From positions 806,001-870,000 of the forward strand of contig OX244046.1 in assembly GCA_945861085.1 (NCBI GenBank): a stretch of DNA of 64,000 bases. Direction: 5' to 3'. Each line of letters begins with the position of its first letter. Position 1 is the stretch's first letter. The position numbers and the translations under genes are program-made. This document shows positions 26,185 through 35,503 of the stretch, in pieces. Below the pieces are notes generated by a model. That model was not told the DNA's origin. It did no database searches and was given only the letters and a program-made list of their open reading frames with translations. The DNA is from Clostridioides difficile_D. GTDB taxonomy: Bacteria; Bacillota; Clostridia; Peptostreptococcales; Peptostreptococcaceae.

Positions 26185-27300
26185 ATGCCCTTTGATAAAA
26201 TTATATTATACATAATGGCTGTAGGTGTGCTTTTAGGAGCATTGGATAGAATAATTGGAAATAAATTTGGACTTGGAGAGCAGTTTGAAGAAGGTTTTAA
26301 TTCAATGGGTCCATTAGCCTTAGGAATGGTTGGTATAGTTTGTTTAGCTCCAGTAATTTCAGATGTATTAGGTCCTATAATAATACCAATTTTCAATCTC
26401 TGTGGAGCTGACCCATCTATGTTTGCAACTATTTTGGCGAATGATATGGGAGGGTATCCATTGGCTATGGAACTTGCACACAATAAAGAGGCAGGAATGC
26501 TTGCAGGATTGGTCGTGTCATCCATGCTTGGGTGTACATTAGTATTTTCAATCCCAGTAGGACTAGGTCTTATAGAATATGAAGACAGACCATTTTTTGC
26601 AAAAGGATTGCTGATAGGGCTGATAACAATACCTTTTGGAGGAGTTATAGGAGGATTAATAGCAGGATTTAATTTATCAATGGTAATTATAAATATGATA
26701 CCAGTGATAATATTGGCAGTAATATTAGCAGTGGGTCTAAAATTGAATTCTACACTTATGATAAATGGGTCATTAGTTTTTGGGAAATTTATATCTATAT
26801 TGATAACAATAGGATTGGGAGCAGCGGCATTTCAAGAGATAACAGGCATAGTACTTATAAAAGGAATGACACCTATAAGAGAAGGTATTCAAGTAATTGG
26901 AAGTATTGCAATAGTGTTATTAGGTACTTTTCCAATATTACATTTATTAGTTAAAGTTCTTAATAAACCACTTACAATGGTGGGTGGAAAATTAGGTATG
27001 GATGCCACTAGTGCAGCAGGGTTAGTTTTTACTTTAGCTAATAGTATTCCAGTATATAAAATGATGAAAGATATGAGCCCAAAAGGAAAAGTAGTAAATA
27101 CTGCATGGTTGGTTTGTGCTACGGCAGCTTTGGGAGACCATTTAGGGTTTACAGCAGGAGTAGTTCCAGAGATGATTACGCCTGTTGTAATTGGAAAATT
27201 GGTTGGAGGAGTATTGGCAATTGCGCTTGCTATGCTTATGACAAAAGATTTAACTTTGGAAGAAGAACAAAGTATTAAAATGAAGAAAGATGCAGTGTAG
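26185..27300 (+). CDS. eutH: EutH-like ethanolamine permease family protein
   Basis: The 371-residue membrane protein has about ten hydrophobic segments and the EutH pattern (LGMVGIVCLAPVISDVLGP, ILANDMGGYPLAMEL, TAALGDHLGFTAGV). EutH imports ethanolamine in eut clusters, but no eut enzyme or shell genes are present here. Pairing with an altered GlpK-type kinase suggests uptake of a related amino alcohol or polyol. AGGAGGAATT precedes ATG 26185. Confidence 0.85.
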   Translation: MPFDKIILYIMAVGVLLGALDRIIGNKFGLGEQFEEGFNSMGPLALGMVGIVCLAPVISDVLGPIIIPIFNLCGADPSMFATILANDMGGYPLAMELAHNKEAGMLAGLVVSSMLGCTLVFSIPVGLGLIEYEDRPFFAKGLLIGLITIPFGGVIGGLIAGFNLSMVIINMIPVIILAVILAVGLKLNSTLMINGSLVFGKFISILITIGLGAAAFQEITGIVLIKGMTPIREGIQVIGSIAIVLLGTFPILHLLVKVLNKPLTMVGGKLGMDATSAAGLVFTLANSIPVYKMMKDMSPKGKVVNTAWLVCATAALGDHLGFTAGVVPEMITPVVIGKLVGGVLAIALAMLMTKDLTLEEEQSIKMKKDAV

Positions 27301-27404
27301 AATAAGTAATACTTAAGTCAGATTTCAGTTATTTTAACGTAGGAGTTTAAATAACTGAAAGTAGTGACGTAATTAAAAATATAAAGCATTGTTTAGATAT
27401 AAAT

Positions 27405-27440
27405 GGAGCTAAATAAATAATTATTTGGCTCCTTAATTTT
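27405..27440. terminator. bidirectional terminator between eutH and the DeoR gene
   Basis: GGAGC (27405-27409) pairs with GCTCC (27428-27432), with an inner AAATAA/TTATTT stem, followed by TTAATTTTAATTT. A second hairpin without T-run lies at 27323-27352 (TCAGTTATTT with AAATAACTGA). Both lie in the gap between convergent genes. Confidence 0.65.
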
Positions 27441-27479
27441 AATTTATTGCATCAAGGAACTAAAAATCAATCATACAAG

Positions 27480-28244
27480 CTAATTATCAGCTATGACTAA
27501 AGGTATTCCTTTTTGAGAAAATTCTATTATTGTATCATGGTCTATACTAGCAGATGTAATAATAGTATCTATATGTTCTATAGGAGCTACTGAGGCAAAT
27601 GAATTTATACCAAACTTAGGAGGTTCAACAACCACTATAGATTTTCTAGACCTTTCAATCATTTTTTTTCTAACAAGTGCTTCTTCTAAGTGATAGTCAG
27701 AGATACCATTTTCAAGAGTTATGCCTCCAGCACCTAAAATAGCCTTATCAACATTAAATTGTTCTATAGCTGATAGTGTAAGTGGACCAGAAAAAGAACC
27801 TTCAGTCTCTCTAAGATAACCACCAAGTACATATACTTTTATATTAGTATTCATAAGTTCATTTGCAACTAAAATTGAGTTGGTTATTATGGTTAGATTT
27901 TTTTTGTCTTTTAAATTTTTTGAAACTTCAAGGACAGTAGTTCCAGTATCCATAAAAATAGTATCATTTGTATTTATAAATTCGCTACATTTAATGGCAA
28001 TTTGTTTTTTATCATTTGAGTTTATTTTTTTTCTTTTAACATAGTTGAGTTCTACACTACTTGCTATAACTGGTATAGCGCCACCATAAACTCTTTTTAA
28101 AAGACCAATACTCTCCATATGAGCTAAATCTCTTCGTGCTGTTTCTATTGATATATCAAACATTTGAACTATGTCATTTATTTTAATTATATTATCTGAT
28201 TCGAGAATACTTAAAATCTTCTCGTATCTTTCCTGTGGTAACAT
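27480..28244 (-). CDS. DeoR-family transcriptional regulator
   Basis: The 254-residue protein has an N-terminal winged helix (IVQMFDISIETARRDLAHM near residues 24-42, the DeoR signature) and a sugar-phosphate isomerase-like sensor domain with IFMDTGTTVLEVSK and AILGAGGI. Such regulators usually respond to a phosphorylated intermediate, which fits a kinase in the same locus. It converges on eutH. I chose the ATG at 28244 because AAGGAGGAT lies just upstream; an earlier in-frame ATG would include that site. Confidence 0.9.
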   Translation of the reverse strand: MLPQERYEKILSILESDNIIKINDIVQMFDISIETARRDLAHMESIGLLKRVYGGAIPVIASSVELNYVKRKKINSNDKKQIAIKCSEFINTNDTIFMDTGTTVLEVSKNLKDKKNLTIITNSILVANELMNTNIKVYVLGGYLRETEGSFSGPLTLSAIEQFNVDKAILGAGGITLENGISDYHLEEALVRKKMIERSRKSIVVVEPPKFGINSFASVAPIEHIDTIITSASIDHDTIIEFSQKGIPLVIADN

Positions 28245-28456
28245 AAAATATCCTCCTTGGATTAGTATTATTTTAATTTTAAGCATAACTTACAATTAAG
28301 TCAGGGTTTATGTATATTTGTTAATGTATGTATATTTATCAAATAATATTATAAGTGTTATGCAAGATAATTTTACCATATTTGAAACTTAGATTTAAAC
28401 AAAAAAGTAAAAATAGATATTTAATGACTTAAAATAATTCAAATTTTATAAAAGAA

Positions 28457-28485
28457 TTGACTAAAATATAATTTTATTATATAAT
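28457..28485 (+). promoter_or_regulatory. tRNA-Ser promoter
   Basis: TTGACT at 28457-28462 and TATAAT at 28480-28485 are 17 bases apart, a near-consensus vegetative promoter ending 18 bases before the tRNA. Confidence 0.85.
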
Positions 28486-28503
28486 TTACTAGTATAGAGA
28501 TAT

Positions 28504-28594
28504 GGAGAAGTACTCAAGTGGCTCAAGAGGATCCCCTGCTAAGGGATTAGGCTGGGTAACCGGTGCGAGGGTTCGAATCCCTCCTTCTCCGCCA
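28504..28594 (+). tRNA. tRNA-Ser (GCU)
   Basis: A 91-base class II tRNA. The acceptor stem GGAGAAG pairs with CTTCTCC, the anticodon loop CTGCTAA gives anticodon GCU (reads AGC/AGU), a long variable arm follows (GGCTGGGTAACCGGT), the T arm has GGTTCGAATCC, and the 3' CCA is encoded at 28592-28594. Discriminator base G fits tRNA-Ser. Confidence 0.97.
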
Positions 28595-28600
28595 ATTATT

Positions 28601-28633
28601 AAAGGCTATTCTTGTTAAAGATAGTCTTTTTAT
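28601..28633 (+). terminator. terminator after tRNA-Ser
   Basis: AAAGGCTAT (28601-28609) pairs with ATAGTCTTT (28621-28629, one G-T pair), followed by more T. It ends the tRNA transcript and separates it from motA. Confidence 0.8.
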
Positions 28634-28688
28634 AATGCCTATTAATAAAAATGATTTGCCATGTATAACTAAAGAAAGGAGGGAATAG

Positions 28689-29477
28689 ATGACAACTTTA
28701 ATTTTTTTCATAGTGGGAATAGCATCTTTAGTAGTTGCTTTTGTCATTGATGGAGGACATGTTGGAGCATTATTTGTATTTTCATCAGCACTTGTTGTTT
28801 TTGGTGGAACTATAGGAGCTGTTGGAGCTTCAACACCATTCCCTGTGTTTAAAAAGTCAATAAAGATAATGTTATTAGCTTTTAAAAATAAAAAATCTAA
28901 TAACATAGAAAATATAATTTATTTCAAAGAAATTGCAGTTAGGGCTAGGAAAGAGGGGCTTCTTAGTATTGACAAAGAAATAAATGAGAAAGAAGATTTA
29001 GACCCTTTTATTAGAAAAGGTCTTGAACTTATGGTAGATGGAGTTGATGCAGCTACTATAAGAAACATCTTGGAATCACAGATACAGATAACATCAAAAC
29101 GACATAAAGAAGGAATAGCAATCTTTGATTCAGCAGGGGGATATGCGCCTACACTGGGGATAATAGGTACAGTTATGGGATTAGTACATATTTTAGGGAA
29201 TCTTTCAAGTAATCCTGATGCACTAGGACCTCAAATCTCTGTCGCATTTTTGGCTACATTATATGGTGTTGGTTCTGCCAATTTGATATGGTTACCAATA
29301 GCATCAAAACTTAAGGCTATAAATCAACAAGAAATAAGTGAAAGACTTTTGGTGATAGAAGCAATACTATCTATACTTGAGGGTGATAATTCTAATTTAA
29401 TGACAGAAAAATTAAAAATATTTTTAAATTCAAAAGAGTTAATTGAACTTGAAGAAACTGATGGTAGAGCTGAATAA
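28689..29477 (+). CDS. motA: flagellar motor stator protein MotA
   Basis: The 262-residue membrane protein has four hydrophobic segments (near residues 3-20, 30-47, 150-170 and 185-205) and the MotA/ExbB block GGYAPTLGIIGTVMGL. A charged cytoplasmic loop with RKEGLLSIDKE lies between segments two and three. With MotB it forms the ion channel that drives flagellar rotation. AAAGGAGGGAA precedes ATG 28689, and the gap to motB is 20 bases. Confidence 0.95.
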   Translation: MTTLIFFIVGIASLVVAFVIDGGHVGALFVFSSALVVFGGTIGAVGASTPFPVFKKSIKIMLLAFKNKKSNNIENIIYFKEIAVRARKEGLLSIDKEINEKEDLDPFIRKGLELMVDGVDAATIRNILESQIQITSKRHKEGIAIFDSAGGYAPTLGIIGTVMGLVHILGNLSSNPDALGPQISVAFLATLYGVGSANLIWLPIASKLKAINQQEISERLLVIEAILSILEGDNSNLMTEKLKIFLNSKELIELEETDGRAE

Positions 29478-29497
29478 TATAAAAGGATGGAATGTTT

Positions 29498-30238
29498 ATG
29501 TTACATGATGAAGATGAAAAAGAAGAAAATAATGAGCGATGGCTTTTAACTTATTCAGACCTCATAACACTACTTATGATTTTCTTTGTCATAATGTATT
29601 CTATGAGTAATGTTGATGCAGAGAAATATAAACAATTATCTCAATCTTTAAATTCTGCGTTTGGTGGTTCTGCTGGAGTTATTGAAGGTGGTAATAGCAA
29701 AATGGAACCAGTAGTTGAACCAGAAAGTAGTAATTTAGATAGTTTACAAAATGCTGAATTTAAAAAAGTTGGTGAAGAAATTCAGAAGTATTTAAATGAA
29801 AATGGTATGGCTAATTCAGTATCATTAAAAGTTCAAGATAGAGGCTTGGTAATAAGCCTTAAAGATACAATACTATTTGATACTGGAAAAGCAATTATAA
29901 AGGATAATTCTAGAGATAAGATTATTCAAATAGGTAAGATGTTAAATGAAATGAATAGTTACATGAGGGTAGAAGGTCATACAGATAATATGTCTATAAA
30001 AAATTCTGAATTTAAATCAAACTGGGATTTATCAGTTATGAGAGCAACTAATGTTGTTCAACTTCTTATTGACAATGCAGGTATAGCACCAGATAAGTTA
30101 TCTGCTGTAGGATATGGCGAATTTAGACCAATAGCAGAGAATTCATCTCAAGAAGGTAGGTCAAAAAATAGAAGAGTTGATATAGTTTTAGTTGATAGTA
30201 AATATGATAATGTAGAAGATGTTGGAGAAAATAAATAG
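29498..30238 (+). CDS. motB: flagellar motor stator protein MotB
   Basis: The 246-residue protein has one transmembrane segment (LITLLMIFFVIMYSM near residues 24-38) with the proton-carrying Asp in TYSDLITLL, and a C-terminal OmpA-like peptidoglycan-binding domain (VEGHTDNMSIKN, NRRVDIVLV). ATG 29498 is chosen over 29492 because AGGATGG at 29484-29490 leaves 7 bases of spacing. It is co-transcribed with motA and ends before a clear terminator. Confidence 0.94.
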   Translation: MLHDEDEKEENNERWLLTYSDLITLLMIFFVIMYSMSNVDAEKYKQLSQSLNSAFGGSAGVIEGGNSKMEPVVEPESSNLDSLQNAEFKKVGEEIQKYLNENGMANSVSLKVQDRGLVISLKDTILFDTGKAIIKDNSRDKIIQIGKMLNEMNSYMRVEGHTDNMSIKNSEFKSNWDLSVMRATNVVQLLIDNAGIAPDKLSAVGYGEFRPIAENSSQEGRSKNRRVDIVLVDSKYDNVEDVGENK

Positions 30239-30244
30239 TTAAAT

Positions 30245-30291
30245 AAGCTATCTCAGGACAGAATTATTTCTAGAAGGAGATGGCTTTTTTA
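30245..30291 (+). terminator. terminator after motB
   Basis: AAGCTATCTC (30245-30254) pairs with GAGATGGCTT (30277-30286, one G-T pair), followed by T residues, seven bases after the motB stop. Confidence 0.8.
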
Positions 30292-30417
30292 TGCGAAAAT
30301 TAAAAATAGATGAATAGTAAGTTACCTTTTTGTGAGAATATATGGTATCTTAAATATATAATATTTAAATGATGTAAAAGCTCAATTAAAAAAATTTTAT
30401 AGAGGGTGAGGAAATAA

Positions 30418-30792
30418 ATGGGTAATAAGAATAAAAACTCAAAATATAAAGATAAAACAAGAGAGAGGTATAATAAAAAAATTGAGAATTTAAATAAAGA
30501 AAAACTAAAGGAAGTTAATAAACAGTCTAAGACAGTAGATAAGATTGACGATATTATTAATAAATCTAGTATTGTATTATGTGTACTCTTAGTAGTGTTT
30601 TCATTACTTTATTTGTTTAAGTTGGTTCAACTTAATATAATAATGATTCTTTTAGTGATTACAGTAGCTATTCAACAAGGATTAGTATCGTTTGGTGCAT
30701 TTAGAAAAAAAAATTATGTAAAAGCTTTATTTTCAATATTTGTAATTGTATGTTTCTTAATTGCTTTTAAATATGTTGTAAATCCTGTTTAA
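30418..30792 (+). CDS. small membrane protein, unknown
   Basis: The 124-residue protein has a very basic N-terminal half (KNKNSKYKDKTRERYNKK), then three hydrophobic segments (SIVLCVLLVVFSLLYLF, IIMILLVITVAIQQG, ALFSIFVIVCFLIAF). The likely topology is a cytoplasmic Lys-rich tail plus a small membrane domain. I do not recognise the family. GGGTGAGGAAAT precedes ATG 30418. It could be co-transcribed with the solute-binding gene 92 bases downstream, but nothing shows this. Confidence 0.65.
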   Translation: MGNKNKNSKYKDKTRERYNKKIENLNKEKLKEVNKQSKTVDKIDDIINKSSIVLCVLLVVFSLLYLFKLVQLNIIMILLVITVAIQQGLVSFGAFRKKNYVKALFSIFVIVCFLIAFKYVVNPV

Positions 30793-30884
30793 ATATATCA
30801 GTAAACATTCTATAGCTAATATAAATAGTGAAGTTACAGTTTTAATGCTATTATAAATTTTATAAATTTGAAGGGGTAGATTTT

Positions 30885-32345
30885 ATGAATAAGCGTAAGT
30901 TTACAAAATTAATTATTACATCAATGGTTGTTTTATTACTTACAGGATGTAGTTTAAAAAAGGAAGATAATTATAAGTTAGACCCAGAAAATCCGACATC
31001 AATACAAATTTGGCATTATTATAATGGACAGCAAAAAATGGCCTTTGATAAGCTTGTTAAGGAATTCAATGACACTGTAGGTGCTGAAAAGGGAATTATT
31101 GTTGAAGCATTCAGTCAAGGTAACGTAGTTGATTTATCAGAGAAGGTCTTAGATTCTGCAAATAAAGAGGTTGGTTCTGAAGAGGTACCAAATATATTTG
31201 CAGCATACTCAGATACTGCATATGAAATGGATAAATTAGGATTACTAGTGGATATGGACAAGTATATAAGTAAAGATGAACTAAATGAGTATATAGATGA
31301 ATACGTAGAAGAAGGCAGAATAAATTCCAATGATGAGTTTAAGCTTTTTCCAATTGCAAAATCAACTGAAATTTTGATGCTAAATAAAACTGATTGGGAT
31401 AAGTTTGCAAAGGCTACAAATTCAAACATAAATGATATACAAACAATTGAGGGATTGGTAGAAACATCAAAAAAATATTATGAATGGACAGATAGTTTAA
31501 CAAAAGAGCCTAATGATGGTAAAGCGTTTTTTGGAAGAGATGCTTTAGCAAATTATATTATTATAGGAAGTAAACAATTAGGAGTGGAGATTTTTTCTGT
31601 TAAAGATGGAAAAGTTACATTAAATATTGATGAAAAAGTTATGAAAAAATTATGGGATAATTTTTATGTACCATATATAAATGGATATTTTGCATCTTAT
31701 GGTAAGTTTCGTTCTGATGATGCAAAAACAGGAGATATACTAGCTCTCGTAGGTTCTAGTTCAGGAGCAGCATATTTTCCAGATAAAGTAATGTTAAATG
31801 ACAATGATAGTTATAACATTGAAACATCTGTTTTTCAAGCACCACGCTTTGAAGGAAAAGGAAAATATGCTGTACAACAAGGTGCAGGTATGGCTGTAAC
31901 AAAATCTAATAAAGAAGAAGAATATGCATCAGTAGAATTTTTAAAATGGTTTACAGATAAAGAACCTAATATAAAATTTTCTATTGCTTCTGGATACTTA
32001 CCAGTAAAGAAAAAAACAAATGATTTAGATGTTATAAAAGAAGTTATGAAGAAAGATAATTTGAATGTATCTGCTAAAGTTGAAGGTTCAATAGCTTCAT
32101 CTATTGAACAAATTAACAATTGTAATTTGTATACTAATAAAGCATTTGATGGTGGAACTAAAGCTAGACAAATTCTTGAATATTCAATGCTTGATAAAGC
32201 TAAAGAGGATTTAAATAAAATAAATGAATTAATAAAAAATGGAACTTCTAAAAAGGATGCAATAGCACAATTTAATAATGACAAGAATTTTGAAACTTGG
32301 TTTGGGGATTTTAAGGCTAAGCTTGAAAACGCTACAAAAGAATAA
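30885..32345 (+). CDS. extracellular solute-binding lipoprotein (family 1)
   Basis: The 486-residue protein has a lipoprotein signal, with lipobox LLTGC and the lipidated Cys near residue 22. A type I solute-binding domain follows (IQIWHYYNGQQKMAFDKLV, AMAVTKSNKEEEYASVEFLKWF), as in carbohydrate ABC receptors. No permease or ATPase genes follow. Instead the next gene, 52 bases on, encodes a membrane GGDEF-EAL protein with an extracellular domain. It may present a ligand to that sensor; this is inferred from the pairing. AAGGGGTAG precedes the ATG. Confidence 0.85.
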   Translation: MNKRKFTKLIITSMVVLLLTGCSLKKEDNYKLDPENPTSIQIWHYYNGQQKMAFDKLVKEFNDTVGAEKGIIVEAFSQGNVVDLSEKVLDSANKEVGSEEVPNIFAAYSDTAYEMDKLGLLVDMDKYISKDELNEYIDEYVEEGRINSNDEFKLFPIAKSTEILMLNKTDWDKFAKATNSNINDIQTIEGLVETSKKYYEWTDSLTKEPNDGKAFFGRDALANYIIIGSKQLGVEIFSVKDGKVTLNIDEKVMKKLWDNFYVPYINGYFASYGKFRSDDAKTGDILALVGSSSGAAYFPDKVMLNDNDSYNIETSVFQAPRFEGKGKYAVQQGAGMAVTKSNKEEEYASVEFLKWFTDKEPNIKFSIASGYLPVKKKTNDLDVIKEVMKKDNLNVSAKVEGSIASSIEQINNCNLYTNKAFDGGTKARQILEYSMLDKAKEDLNKINELIKNGTSKKDAIAQFNNDKNFETWFGDFKAKLENATKE

Positions 32346-32397
32346 ATGAATTGGCAGTTAATGTGTTGACAAGCACAAAGGTATAGGTGGAATAAAT

Positions 32398-35300
32398 ATG
32401 GAAAACAATCTAAGAAAAAATAATTCAATAATGAAAAAGATGATATTTCCCCTAATTATTGTTATGCTAATTCAAACAAGTTTATTTTGTGCCACAATTT
32501 TATGGGGAGGAACTATTAAGAAATTAAATGACAATTCATTTGATATTTTAAATGAAAGAGTGATTAATCGTAAAAACTACATACAAAATGAGATGTTACA
32601 AAGATGGTCAAAGACAAGTGAAGCAGAAGCTGCAATTAATTCATCTGTAAAAAAAGTCTTAGATGAAAACAATGCTTCAATTAAAGATGTAGGGAATAAC
32701 GAAGAAATTAACAAAGAGATTATCAAAAATATATCAAGTGATTTAATATATCTCTTGAGAAAAAATTCTGTTACAGGTTCTTTTATAATCTTAAGTAACA
32801 AAAATATTAAAGATGACTCAATAAATAATAAAGGTAAAATAAGTAGGACTGGATTGTACATAAGAGATTTAGACCCTAAATTTAATCCAAATGATAATTC
32901 TGATTTGTTAATTGAGAGAGGTTCATCAGATATAGCAAGAGATTTTGGAATATCTATGGATAGTTATTGGGAGCCTAAGTTTTCATTTAAAGGTGAAAAT
33001 GAACAAAAAGGAGATAATTTTTTTTATAAGCCATTTAGAGCTGCAATTGATAATCCAAATGCGTCAAGCTCTAATTTAGGGTATTGGGGAAGCCAGTTTT
33101 TATTGACAAATGCAGGTGATAGGGTTATGACATATTCAGTTCCTCTTATTTATGAAGATGGAACGGTATATGGAGTAATTGGAATAGATTTAAGTGTAAA
33201 TTATTTAAGAGAGTTACTTCCATATGCAGAGATAAATGGAAATAAAAAAGGAAATTACATTTTAGGTGTAGATAGAAATGATGATATGGCATTTGAAAAT
33301 GTAATTTCAAATGGATATTCATTAAAAGAAAAATTTTGGGATGGTTTACATTCTAATTTAGAAAATAAAGAATCATATAAAAATATATATAAGATTAAAA
33401 ATGAAGACAATGAATGTAGTAATGGTAATATTTATGCTAGTGTACAATACTTAGATTTATATAATTCCAATACTCCATTTGAAAATGAACGTTGGGCTCT
33501 TTTGGGGATTATAGAAGAAAAAAGTCTTTTGTCTTTTTCAAAAAGGGTGGAAAGATTGGTCATAATATCTATTGCAATTTCTTTATTAATAGGTCTAATA
33601 GGTATTTATATTGCATCAAAATTATTTACAAAGCCAATTGTTCTTTTAGCTAATAAAGTTAGAAATAGTAATCCATCAAAACCAGTAAATCTTGATAAGA
33701 TAAATATATCTGAAATAGATGAATTATCTTCAGCTATAGAGTTACTTAGTGCAAATGTTGCAGATTCTTCATCAAAACTATCACAGATTATTGAAATGGT
33801 AGATATGCCAATTGGAGCTTTTGAATTATACAAAAATGCAGACAATGTTTTTTGTACAAAAGAATTTTTTAGTGTATTTATTACTGAAAGCAGATTTGAA
33901 GAATATGGTTATATGAAAAAAAACAAGTTCCTTAAAAAATTGAGGGGATTTGATAAATATTTGCAAGAAAGTTATGAAACAGAAAATACGTATATATATA
34001 AATTTAAATCTAAAGATAAAAAATATAAGTGGATAAGGCTGAATATTTTTGAAGATGAGTTAAAGGTTCTTGGTGTTGTTGTTGATGTCACAAAAGAGTT
34101 CATTGAGAAAAGGAAGATAGAATATGAAAGAGATTTTGACATTTTAACAAATCTTTTAAATAGGAGAGCTTTTCATTCACAGATACAAGAAAAGTTTAAA
34201 AATAAAGATGAACTTAAGATAGCAGCATTTATTATGTGGGATTTAGATAATTTAAAATATATTAATGACACATATGGACATGATGCTGGTGATGAATACA
34301 TCAGGTGTGCAGCGGGCATACTTAAAAAGTTTATATCATGGAATGGTATAGTTTCTAGACTTTCAGGTGATGAGTTTTATGTATTTATGTATGGATATGA
34401 AAGTAAAGATAGTATAAGAACTATTATTAATTCTGTTAAGAAACAGATGAGTAATACCTTATTAAAACTTCATGATGGAACAGAATTTAAAATAAGGGCA
34501 TCAGCAGGAATTTCTTGGTATCCTGATGATTCAACCGACTATGATGAATTAATGAGATATGCAGATTTTGCTATGTATCAAATTAAAAATACAATCAAGG
34601 GTGAAGTTAGTGAATTTGATATTAATGTATATAATAAAGATTCATTCTTACTGAGCAATAGAGAAGAACTAAACAAGTTAATTGATGGTCAACTAGTTGA
34701 ATACGCATTCCAGCCTATTGTAGATTGTGAAGGTAAAGTATTTGCATATGAGGCACTTATGAGACCTAAAATAAAAACTTTCAGTTCTCCAGTAGATGTT
34801 ATTAGATTGGCTCGTTCACAATCTAAATTGTATCAGATTGAGCGTATTACATGGTTTAAAGCACTTAAATCATTTAAAAAGTACAGAGAAAAGTTTGGTG
34901 ATTGCAAACTGTTCTTAAATTCTATTCCCAATAATAATTTATCAAAAGTAGATTTTGAGGAAATTGAAGATTTATATGGTGATTACTTAAATAGAGTGGT
35001 ATTAGAAATAACAGAGAATGATAAGATTAATGAAGATTTTATTGAGAAAAAGAAAACATATATAAATCATTGGAACATAGAAATTGCTTTAGATGATTTT
35101 GGGACAGGATATAATGGAGATGCTGTATTATTGTATATAATGCCAAATTATGTAAAGATTGATATGTCTATTGTAAGAGGTATTGATAAAGATGAAGACA
35201 GACAGAAAATATTAAAAAATCTTATCTCATACTCTAATGAAAGAAGTATTAAAGTGATAGCAGAAGGTATAGAGACCAAAGGTGAAATGGAAACATTAAT

Positions 35301-35427
35301 TAATCTTGGAATAGATTATATGCAGGGGTATTATATTAGTAAACCAACATTTATCCCTGAAGATATAAGTGCCAAAATTAAAAAAGAGCTCAAGCTATGT
35401 CATGAAAATAGGAATGGTGTGGTTTAA
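32398..35427 (+). CDS. membrane GGDEF-EAL cyclic-di-GMP protein
   Basis: The 1009-residue protein has a transmembrane segment near residues 15-37, a large extracellular sensing domain (probably dCache) to about 385, a second segment near 388-408, a HAMP-like stretch, and a PAS-like domain (about 465-575). GGDEF (about 580-745) and EAL (about 765-1000) domains follow. The GGDEF motif is SGDEF, with no RxxD inhibitory site in front. The EAL domain keeps EALMRP, LDDFGTGY, YVKID and AEGIET, so phosphodiesterase activity is likely. Cyclase activity is uncertain. It follows a solute-binding lipoprotein gene. Confidence 0.92.
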   Translation: MENNLRKNNSIMKKMIFPLIIVMLIQTSLFCATILWGGTIKKLNDNSFDILNERVINRKNYIQNEMLQRWSKTSEAEAAINSSVKKVLDENNASIKDVGNNEEINKEIIKNISSDLIYLLRKNSVTGSFIILSNKNIKDDSINNKGKISRTGLYIRDLDPKFNPNDNSDLLIERGSSDIARDFGISMDSYWEPKFSFKGENEQKGDNFFYKPFRAAIDNPNASSSNLGYWGSQFLLTNAGDRVMTYSVPLIYEDGTVYGVIGIDLSVNYLRELLPYAEINGNKKGNYILGVDRNDDMAFENVISNGYSLKEKFWDGLHSNLENKESYKNIYKIKNEDNECSNGNIYASVQYLDLYNSNTPFENERWALLGIIEEKSLLSFSKRVERLVIISIAISLLIGLIGIYIASKLFTKPIVLLANKVRNSNPSKPVNLDKINISEIDELSSAIELLSANVADSSSKLSQIIEMVDMPIGAFELYKNADNVFCTKEFFSVFITESRFEEYGYMKKNKFLKKLRGFDKYLQESYETENTYIYKFKSKDKKYKWIRLNIFEDELKVLGVVVDVTKEFIEKRKIEYERDFDILTNLLNRRAFHSQIQEKFKNKDELKIAAFIMWDLDNLKYINDTYGHDAGDEYIRCAAGILKKFISWNGIVSRLSGDEFYVFMYGYESKDSIRTIINSVKKQMSNTLLKLHDGTEFKIRASAGISWYPDDSTDYDELMRYADFAMYQIKNTIKGEVSEFDINVYNKDSFLLSNREELNKLIDGQLVEYAFQPIVDCEGKVFAYEALMRPKIKTFSSPVDVIRLARSQSKLYQIERITWFKALKSFKKYREKFGDCKLFLNSIPNNNLSKVDFEEIEDLYGDYLNRVVLEITENDKINEDFIEKKKTYINHWNIEIALDDFGTGYNGDAVLLYIMPNYVKIDMSIVRGIDKDEDRQKILKNLISYSNERSIKVIAEGIETKGEMETLINLGIDYMQGYYISKPTFIPEDISAKIKKELKLCHENRNGVV

Positions 35428-35503
35428 TAGAGGAAAATTTAAATGTATTTTTATGAACTTTTAGTTTATAATTAAAAAGAAAATAATATAATTATAAATT
35501 AAG

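Noticed and set aside
28547..28906. 119-residue minus-strand frame ending RRRRDSNPRTGYPA
   Set aside because: It is the antisense of tRNA-Ser and the start of motA. This C-terminal string is a well-known tRNA artefact.
31835..32428. 197-residue minus-strand frame opposite the solute-binding gene
   Set aside because: Shadow frame without a start context; the + strand lipoprotein gene is clear.
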